The notes beneath the pieces are model-generated. The model was not told the origin of the DNA and did not search any database. It saw only the letters and a list, made by a program, of their open reading frames with translations. Positions 50,931 to 55,862 of a stretch of DNA of 55,862 nucleotides are shown here, piece after piece. Origin of the DNA: an uncultured Clostridia bacterium (GTDB lineage Bacteria; Bacillota; Clostridia; Saccharofermentanales; Saccharofermentanaceae); NCBI GenBank assembly GCA_946537885.1, contig CAMNGC010000014.1, positions 1-55,862 of the forward strand, in the 5' to 3' direction. Position numbers and translations under genes: made by a program. Within the stretch, counting starts at the first letter, position 1; each line of letters begins with the position of its first letter.

Positions 50931-52076
50931 TCAATAAGGGATCACCTGATGATCGAAAGTATTCTTGAGCCAGTCACCGCTGCTGTTATCTTCCGCCGGG
51001 AAAACGATGGTGTTCGGATCACCGTCAGAGACATAACGCACACCGTTATTCAACTGATTGAAATTATCTTCGATATCCCAATCGACGCCGTTGTTATCAT
51101 AGGCACGGATCCTTCTGATCGCCCTGTTATCATAGTCTCGTACAAAGGGTGAATATGATCTCGTCCAACCACACAGAAGGGCTGCTCTGCTGGTATATTC
51201 CGTCCCCTCATAAGTTCCGGCGAAGATCTTATCAAACTTCGGATCGGACTCACCTGCCTGTCCAAAAGGCAGAGCTACGATATTGACATACTGACCGGGG
51301 ATTATCTGCTCGAGATACTGGTACATATAGCCGATCTGATCCTGGATCTCATCGGCCTCGTACTCATCGAGCTTAACATGGTCACGGGTGTGGTTACCGA
51401 TGTCATAACCGTTGTCGACCATCCACTGCAGGATCTTGCGGTCATTTTCTTCCCCATTGCCGAAAAGATCCTTATTTAGGAAGAAAGTCGCTGTAACATT
51501 GTAGTCCGGATATTCCGCCTTGATCTTCTCCAGGATCGCAATGGCACATGTGGGATCAAAGATCGGCGAGCCGTCCTCATTCCAGCCTTCCAGCACGGCA
51601 TCCCTTATGCCGTCATCAAAGGTTAAGATAAGGGGGCAGTAGCCGAAGGGCACATCAATATATCCGTCGACAAAGTCCGACAGTCTCATCATGCGGTAAC
51701 CCTGCTCATAGAAGCTTCGAAGATCAGCCTCGAAAGCCTCGGAGGTTCTGTTATATCCGGACTCGTCAACATTACCGCCGGTATATTCAGTCTCTGCATT
51801 GGTCATGCCGTAGATCCTGTGATACATCAGGATCGGCACCGAGTTCAGTTCGTTGATGCCTGCAGCCTTATACTCATCCTCAGTGTGCGTAACGGGGGGC
51901 GTAGTCTCCTCTGTGGTCTCGGTTGTCTCGGTAACCGGGACTTCCGCAGTTATCTCAACTGATGTAGCTGCAGTAGTATCATCAGAATCATCGCTGCCAC
52001 CCTTATTACAGGCTGTAAACATCATCGCTGTCATCGACGCTATAAGCGCATAAGTTGTTATCTTTTGAATCTTCAT
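50931..52076 (-). CDS. Polysaccharide deacetylase lipoprotein
   Basis: 381 residues from MKIQKITTYALIAS; AGGATAGG upstream supports this start over a much longer frame. Lipobox FTAC (Cys about 22), a Thr/Glu-rich linker, then a NodB (CE4) domain: LMYHRIYG, LILTFDDGIRD (metal and base Asp pair), ATFFLNKD, and the metal-binding GNHTRDH. It would remove acetyl groups from cell-wall or extracellular glycans at the outer face of the membrane. The C-terminal part (about 250-380) has VALPFGQAGESDPKF, where the Arg of the usual RxPxG motif is missing, so it is a divergent member. Confidence 0.9.
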   Translation of the reverse strand: MKIQKITTYALIASMTAMMFTACNKGGSDDSDDTTAATSVEITAEVPVTETTETTEETTPPVTHTEDEYKAAGINELNSVPILMYHRIYGMTNAETEYTGGNVDESGYNRTSEAFEADLRSFYEQGYRMMRLSDFVDGYIDVPFGYCPLILTFDDGIRDAVLEGWNEDGSPIFDPTCAIAILEKIKAEYPDYNVTATFFLNKDLFGNGEENDRKILQWMVDNGYDIGNHTRDHVKLDEYEADEIQDQIGYMYQYLEQIIPGQYVNIVALPFGQAGESDPKFDKIFAGTYEGTEYTSRAALLCGWTRSYSPFVRDYDNRAIRRIRAYDNNGVDWDIEDNFNQLNNGVRYVSDGDPNTIVFPAEDNSSGDWLKNTFDHQVIPY

Positions 52077-52302
52077 ATTAAACCTATCCTGATCTCTCAT
52101 TATTCCGGGGAAAACCCTGAATTCATTATAGCATCTCAGGGCTTGTACTTCAGGCAATAATGGGGCTTTTATCCTTACAATTGTATGTCAGGAACAAAGC
52201 GTCTCCTTTCCGATCCGAGGATGCTTTGAGCCTGATCGATCCTCCGATGATCCCTCTCCTGTGGTAAAATACTTTTCGCTTATCACAAAAGGAGTGCTGA
52301 AG

Positions 52303-53319
52303 ATGTCTTCCAAAGAGCTTTCGATAGGAAAGAAACTGATCTTGATCTTGCCTTTCTCATGCGGCCTGGTCGCCCTCGGCATAATAAACGGCTTCTTCCT
52401 CGGAAGCCTGCTTCAGCTTTTCTGCGAAGCGACCGGGATCGTAGAAGAACAGACAGAGGATCTGGGACTTGCCATTGCTTTTTACGGCGTGATCACCCTT
52501 ATCGTCGCAACTGTTACTTTTATCCCCTTCGGATTTCTTCTCGTCGATTACAAGAGTAAGAATAAGAAAACCGCGAGATGGTATCTTGACAAGGTACTGC
52601 TGTCACTGATGGTGGTCGGGATCGCCGGCGCGCTGGTCATTATTACCGCTTTCGGCCCCGGCGAGACGCTTTATATGTTCATCGGAATGGCTATGCTTCC
52701 CTTTATGGGACTGACAGTCATCCCTAATGCAATCAGATATGCTTTAAAAGACATGAAGAGCTGGAAAAGCATCTTCTACGGCAAGGGAAACCTTGAGAGA
52801 TTCAAAAAATCCAAGGACTATTACAAGACGAGAGTGCCGGTCCCTTTCGAAAAGAAGCTGGTCCTCGCCGTGATCAAGGAACAGTTCCTTAACCTTATCG
52901 TCGTAATTGGCGTAATGCTCATATTTGCTGCCATCGGCATCTTTGCCGTGACCCATGACAGCTCTGAAGCATCCGGCGGACTTATTGGAGCCGTCGTCCA
53001 TGTTAAGGCCGAGAGAGCTGCCGGCACTTTGTTCTTCCTGATGATAGGGATCGTGACCTTCGCGCCTCCGATCCTCGCCTATTACATAACGAATGCCGTC
53101 TATAAATTAAGAGTCATAAAGCGTCGCGAGTATATTGCATATCACGCCATCGTCAGCAGCGTAAAGGACAATGTGGTGCTGATCGATTCCGACGGAAGGC
53201 ACTATAAGTACGACTACTGCACATGCGTGGGGATCAGGCAGAAAGACGTTCACGATACGCCCGCGACATTAATATTTATCCCGGACGATGTCTTGCTGAT
53301 CCCGGATAAGAAAGAGTGA
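52303..53319 (+). CDS. Polytopic membrane protein of unknown function
   Basis: 338 residues from MSSKELSIGKKL; GGAG eight bases upstream selects this ATG. About six hydrophobic segments: LILILPFSCGLVALGIINGFF, AIAFYGVITLIVATVTFIPF, VLLSLMVVGIAGALVIITAF, YMFIGMAMLPFMGL, LNLIVVIGVMLIFAAIGIFA and LFFLMIGIVTFAPPILAYYI. A cytoplasmic beta-rich tail (VSSVKDNVVLIDSDGRHYKYDYC) is unusual. TAAAAT at 52265-52270 may be a -10 box. No family recognised. Confidence 0.78.
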   Translation: MSSKELSIGKKLILILPFSCGLVALGIINGFFLGSLLQLFCEATGIVEEQTEDLGLAIAFYGVITLIVATVTFIPFGFLLVDYKSKNKKTARWYLDKVLLSLMVVGIAGALVIITAFGPGETLYMFIGMAMLPFMGLTVIPNAIRYALKDMKSWKSIFYGKGNLERFKKSKDYYKTRVPVPFEKKLVLAVIKEQFLNLIVVIGVMLIFAAIGIFAVTHDSSEASGGLIGAVVHVKAERAAGTLFFLMIGIVTFAPPILAYYITNAVYKLRVIKRREYIAYHAIVSSVKDNVVLIDSDGRHYKYDYCTCVGIRQKDVHDTPATLIFIPDDVLLIPDKKE

Positions 53320-53344
53320 TCATCTACTTCTTCTCCCCTAGTGG

Positions 53345-53350
53345 TATAAT
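53345..53350 (+). promoter_or_regulatory. Probable -10 box of the SDR gene
   Basis: A perfect TATAAT, 22 bases before the ATG; no convincing -35 at the usual distance. AAGGAG (53359-53364) follows as the ribosome site. Confidence 0.45.
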
Positions 53351-53371
53351 GGCCCAAAAAGGAGCAGAACT

Positions 53372-54109
53372 ATGATCGTTTTCGAGAATAAAGATAAAGT
53401 ATTCGTTGTGACAGGGACAGCATCCGGAATCGGTAAAAGTTGTGCTGAGCAGCTTCTGAAGTCGGGGGCACGGGTTATCGGAATCGATAAGGCTGACAGC
53501 GATCTTAAATGCGACAGCTACGAGCATCATATAGCGAGTGTCACGGATGAAAATGCGCTCCGGAAGATCATTGACGGTGTGATAAGTAACTACGGGAAGA
53601 TCGACGGACTGGTAAATGCTGCCGGTATCTGGGGAAACAGCAAGCCATTCTATGATGTGGAAACCTCCGACTGGGAAAAGATCATATCCGTTAATCTTAC
53701 GGGAACATATCTGCTGTCGAAGATCGTCTCTTACGCGATGATGCCCTGCCGAAAGGGCAAGATCGTCAATATCAGTTGCCTTAGAGGCACGATATTCAGG
53801 AACAATATGACCGATTATGCATCTTCGAAGGGAGGCGTAGTCGCTTTGACTTCGACCATGGCCCTCGATCTCGCGCCCTTTAATATTCAGGTAAATTCCG
53901 TGGCGCCTGGCTTCATATATACAGGTATGACGAAGAATTCTTTTGACAATGAAGAAGTCAGGAAAGCATCAGAAGCTCTCATCCCTGAAGGAAGACTCGG
54001 ACGGCCGGAAGACATATCAAATGTAGTTATGTTCCTGCTGTCAGAATTGTCTGATTATATGACCGGAACGAATGTATATGTTGACGGTGGCTACCACATT
54101 CAGAAATAA
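53372..54109 (+). CDS. Short-chain dehydrogenase/reductase
   Basis: 245 residues, the classical length. Cofactor loop TGTASGIG (about 15-22), the NAAG motif as VNAAGIWG, catalytic Ser in VNISCLRG, YASSK (Tyr and Lys of YxxxK) and the C-terminal PEGRLGRPEDISNVVMFLLS / YMTGTNVYVDGG typical of classical SDR. It reduces or oxidises a carbonyl substrate with NAD(P); an acidic Asp at the end of beta 2 (VIGIDKAD) suggests NAD. Substrate is unknown. AAGGAG precedes ATG and a TATAAT is upstream. Stands alone between two other genes, convergent with the HD gene. Confidence 0.9.
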   Translation: MIVFENKDKVFVVTGTASGIGKSCAEQLLKSGARVIGIDKADSDLKCDSYEHHIASVTDENALRKIIDGVISNYGKIDGLVNAAGIWGNSKPFYDVETSDWEKIISVNLTGTYLLSKIVSYAMMPCRKGKIVNISCLRGTIFRNNMTDYASSKGGVVALTSTMALDLAPFNIQVNSVAPGFIYTGMTKNSFDNEEVRKASEALIPEGRLGRPEDISNVVMFLLSELSDYMTGTNVYVDGGYHIQK

Positions 54110-54112
54110 GGA

Positions 54113-54769
54113 TCAGATCAATTGTTGTTCATTGATTATCAGCTTAAACTGAAGGCCCAATTTCTCAGCCGCCTTACGGCACAAGATCATGCGCTGCATA
54201 AAGATCTCGAAATAGTCCATCACAGAACCATAGTGCGTATCTACCGACAGCTTAAGCTTGATTATCGTCCGAGCTTCATTGATCTTCAGCTCTGACTTTG
54301 TTACGGAATAGTTGACGCGATCATGTATATCAAAGTTCGACTTATCCTGATTATGGACTCTGTTGCGGCGAACATCACTCTTATCAGCCAATATTAATGC
54401 TGCGGCAAGGGCACTTACCGGAACACCTGTGCCTTCGTCGTGATTACCGATGGCAGTTACGATCATGCCTATCTCTTCCGGCGGGAAACCCATTTCGGTA
54501 AGTATTCTGAAAGCAATAAGAGCGCCTGACTGACTGTGATCCACTCTGTTTACCATATTGCCGATGTCATGCAGATATCCGGCGATCTTTCCAAGCTCAA
54601 CGGTTCTCTCGGGATATCCCAGAGTCTTGAGTATATAGCCGGTCATCTCTGCTACCATAGTTACATGGGCAAAGCCGTGTTCCGTAAAGCCCAATGCACT
54701 CAGTGACTCGTCGGCCTGCCTGATATATATATTGATCACTTCGTTATTTTTAATCTCTTCGTATGTCAT
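54113..54769 (-). CDS. HD-domain phosphohydrolase
   Basis: 218 residues. The metal motif H..HD..D is visible: FTEHGFAHVTMVAEM, GYLHDIGNMVNRVDHSQ and IVTAIGNHDEG, with Asp in ILADKSDVRR. Likely hydrolyses a nucleotide or phosphoryl substrate; not closer defined. No clear Shine-Dalgarno; GGAAC lies near ATG. It is preceded on the same strand by a short ORF and a HXXEE gene. Confidence 0.85.
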   Translation of the reverse strand: MTYEEIKNNEVINIYIRQADESLSALGFTEHGFAHVTMVAEMTGYILKTLGYPERTVELGKIAGYLHDIGNMVNRVDHSQSGALIAFRILTEMGFPPEEIGMIVTAIGNHDEGTGVPVSALAAALILADKSDVRRNRVHNQDKSNFDIHDRVNYSVTKSELKINEARTIIKLKLSVDTHYGSVMDYFEIFMQRMILCRKAAEKLGLQFKLIINEQQLI

Positions 54770-54791
54770 AGTTTGTTCCTTTCTTCATTCT

Positions 54792-54974
54792 TCAGAAGGG
54801 ATAGTCTTCATTCTCATTTGTTATGAACCTGTGTCCGGTAAAATCATCTTGTTTCTTTTCGAAAAGCTCCTTCAAGATCCCGGCCGCTTCATATATTTTA
54901 TATTCTTGGAATTGCATATACAATGCGGATTGCAGATTTACCGATGATATTGAGAAAGCGATATCTACAGGCAT
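54792..54974 (-). CDS. Small ORF, possible YjfB-type small protein
   Basis: 60 residues, without ribosome site. MPVDIAFSISSVNLQSALYM and a helical QEYKIYEAAGILKEL look loosely like the short YjfB putative-motility proteins (DIAxxSxxLSQ pattern). It fits into the gap between two same-strand genes with only 12 and 22 bases left over, which favours a real gene. Weak evidence overall. Confidence 0.4.
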   Translation of the reverse strand: MPVDIAFSISSVNLQSALYMQFQEYKIYEAAGILKELFEKKQDDFTGHRFITNENEDYPF

Positions 54975-54986
54975 GTGGTTATCGGA

Positions 54987-55526
54987 TCAGGGTTCAGGAA
55001 GCGGTATCAACTGAGTTTTGTCTGACCGGATCTTCCTGTTTACTATATGTGCGAGCCCGTGAGCTATCTTCATATTTATTATCATGAAGAGTATACCGAT
55101 AACGACTGAGATCACCATTGTAGTATTCCAATCCATAAATCCGGCAGATTTTATGAGTATGAGAATACTAAGCGGCAGACAGATCGCACTTGTTATGACA
55201 CAGGGTATGTATTTTCTGAGATATATCGAATGTCCGATATGGATGAAGAAATGACCTGCCAGAGACATAAGTATGCCAAACCAAAGACCATAGAGAACAT
55301 CATTCGGAAAATAATATGCCAAAAGACTTACTCCGAAGAAGGGGATGAATTCTTCGTAGACGGCCAGGGCAAAGCCTGTGTGTGTCATACCACGGTAAGT
55401 ATTCATTACCTTGGGAAAACGGTCGAAAAGATAAGTGTTTCTCTTGAAGAACCAGATAAAACCTGCAATCTCTTCCATATCATGGAAGATGAATATGATA
55501 GGTAAGAGCAAGATGTATTCTCTCAT
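54987..55526 (-). CDS. HXXEE-domain membrane protein
   Basis: 179 residues from MREYILLLPIIFIFH; GGGAGG just upstream selects this Met, not the one eight codons earlier. HDMEE in the first helix is the HxxEE motif naming the family, and AVYEEFIPFFG, GHFFIHIGHS and HGLAHIVNRKIR supply further His/Glu in later helices. Four to five membrane helices. The activity of the family is unknown; the conserved His/Glu suggest metal binding. Confidence 0.85.
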   Translation of the reverse strand: MREYILLLPIIFIFHDMEEIAGFIWFFKRNTYLFDRFPKVMNTYRGMTHTGFALAVYEEFIPFFGVSLLAYYFPNDVLYGLWFGILMSLAGHFFIHIGHSIYLRKYIPCVITSAICLPLSILILIKSAGFMDWNTTMVISVVIGILFMIINMKIAHGLAHIVNRKIRSDKTQLIPLPEP

Positions 55527-55653
55527 ATATTCCTCCCGCGCAACTGACACAGCTGTATCCTTTTTGTTATAATAACGAGTGAAATCATGAGTGTAAATAA
55601 ATCAGCTTAAAGATACACTAAATAGCGAAAATGTGTCACTTTAGAGGAGTAAT

Positions 55654-55862
55654 ATGCTTGAATCGAATAATCCGTCTGCCATAAGATCTCAAAAGGAGAT
55701 CACGGAAGCCTTGATCGGACTGATGAAGGACTATCCCTATGATGAGATAGCGGTAAAACAGATCTTGCTTGAGTCCAAGCTTGCGAGAAAGACCTTTTAC
55801 AGGAACTTTGAATCCAAGGACGATGTGCTTCTATCCTTGATCAGAGCGATCCTTCGTGAATA
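55654..55862 (+). CDS. TetR-family regulator (3' partial)
   Basis: 69 codons visible before the window ends. ATG follows AGAGGAG. The N-terminal HTH is clear: IRSQKEITEALIGLMKDYPY, then DEIAVKQILLESKLARKTFY and RNFESKDDVLLSLI, the usual KxTFYxxFxxKxxL recognition-helix end. The ligand domain lies outside. It diverges from the HXXEE gene across a 127-base gap that contains an AGTGTA/TACACT inverted pair. Confidence 0.85.
   Translation, partial: MLESNNPSAIRSQKEITEALIGLMKDYPYDEIAVKQILLESKLARKTFYRNFESKDDVLLSLIRAILRE

Overview
The window looks like a chromosomal segment of a Gram-positive anaerobe of class Clostridia (Bacillota), probably a gut or rumen carbohydrate fermenter. The evidence is a ctsR-mcsA-mcsB-clpC operon, lipobox lipoproteins, YesM/YesN-type two-component genes, a SpoIIE-type phosphatase, BspA-like leucine-rich surface proteins with Thr/Pro linkers, cytoplasmic GH13 and GH94 enzymes and an Mgl-type sugar importer. 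The genus cannot be fixed from sequence alone. No rRNA, tRNA, CRISPR array, prophage or transposase was recognised.

Layout. 1-3.3 kb: two adjacent genes for secreted proteins that share an almost identical C-terminal pair of DUF4214 domains; the first is cut by the window start inside a 21-bp tandem repeat. 3.3-6.3 kb: GH13 glycosidase and glutamine synthetase (type I, with Phe where the adenylylated Tyr normally sits). 6.3-12.2 kb: cell-envelope genes (two acidic lipoproteins, a small membrane protein) and an ECF sigma/anti-sigma pair divergent from a DUF4349 lipoprotein; both divergent promoters have the same TGCAAC-N18-GTAT pattern. 12.2-21.8 kb, minus strand: membrane-bound XRE regulator, tyrS, membrane protein, trxB, hot-dog thioesterase, alpha/beta hydrolase, GH94 phosphorylase, zinc metallopeptidase and an unknown protein.

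21.8-31.2 kb, minus strand: mglB-mglA-mglC sugar ABC importer, then a YesN-type response regulator, a YesM-type kinase, a membrane-anchored sugar-binding protein and a second MglB-like lipoprotein. This looks like a transporter with its own three-component sugar sensor. 31.4-36.1 kb: a phosphoglycerate kinase-triosephosphate isomerase fusion, a Na/Pi cotransporter with a PhoU-like tail and a Lys/Ala-rich basic protein. 36.2-41.2 kb: ctsR-mcsA-mcsB-clpC behind a textbook promoter and CtsR operator; the McsB has lost the arginine-kinase catalytic motifs. 41.5-41.8 kb: a 286-bp non-coding element with perfect 22-bp inverted termini, part of which recurs at 7.75 kb.

41.8-47.7 kb, minus strand: a partner-switching operon with a lone STAS protein, a membrane SpoIIE-type phosphatase, and a single polypeptide fusing STAS, an aminoglycoside-phosphotransferase-like kinase and an RsbW-like ATPase, followed by a PHP phosphoesterase and a DUF218 membrane protein. 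47.8-50.7 kb: a rifampin-phosphotransferase-like enzyme behind its TetR regulator and a perfect 20-bp palindromic operator. 50.9-55.9 kb: polysaccharide deacetylase lipoprotein, a membrane protein, an SDR oxidoreductase, an HD phosphohydrolase, a HXXEE membrane protein and the start of another TetR gene.

The most unusual items are the STAS-kinase-ATPase fusion operon, the apparently dead McsB kept inside an intact CtsR operon, the inverted-repeat element at 41.5 kb, the TetR/Rph-like pair and the PGK-TPI fusion.
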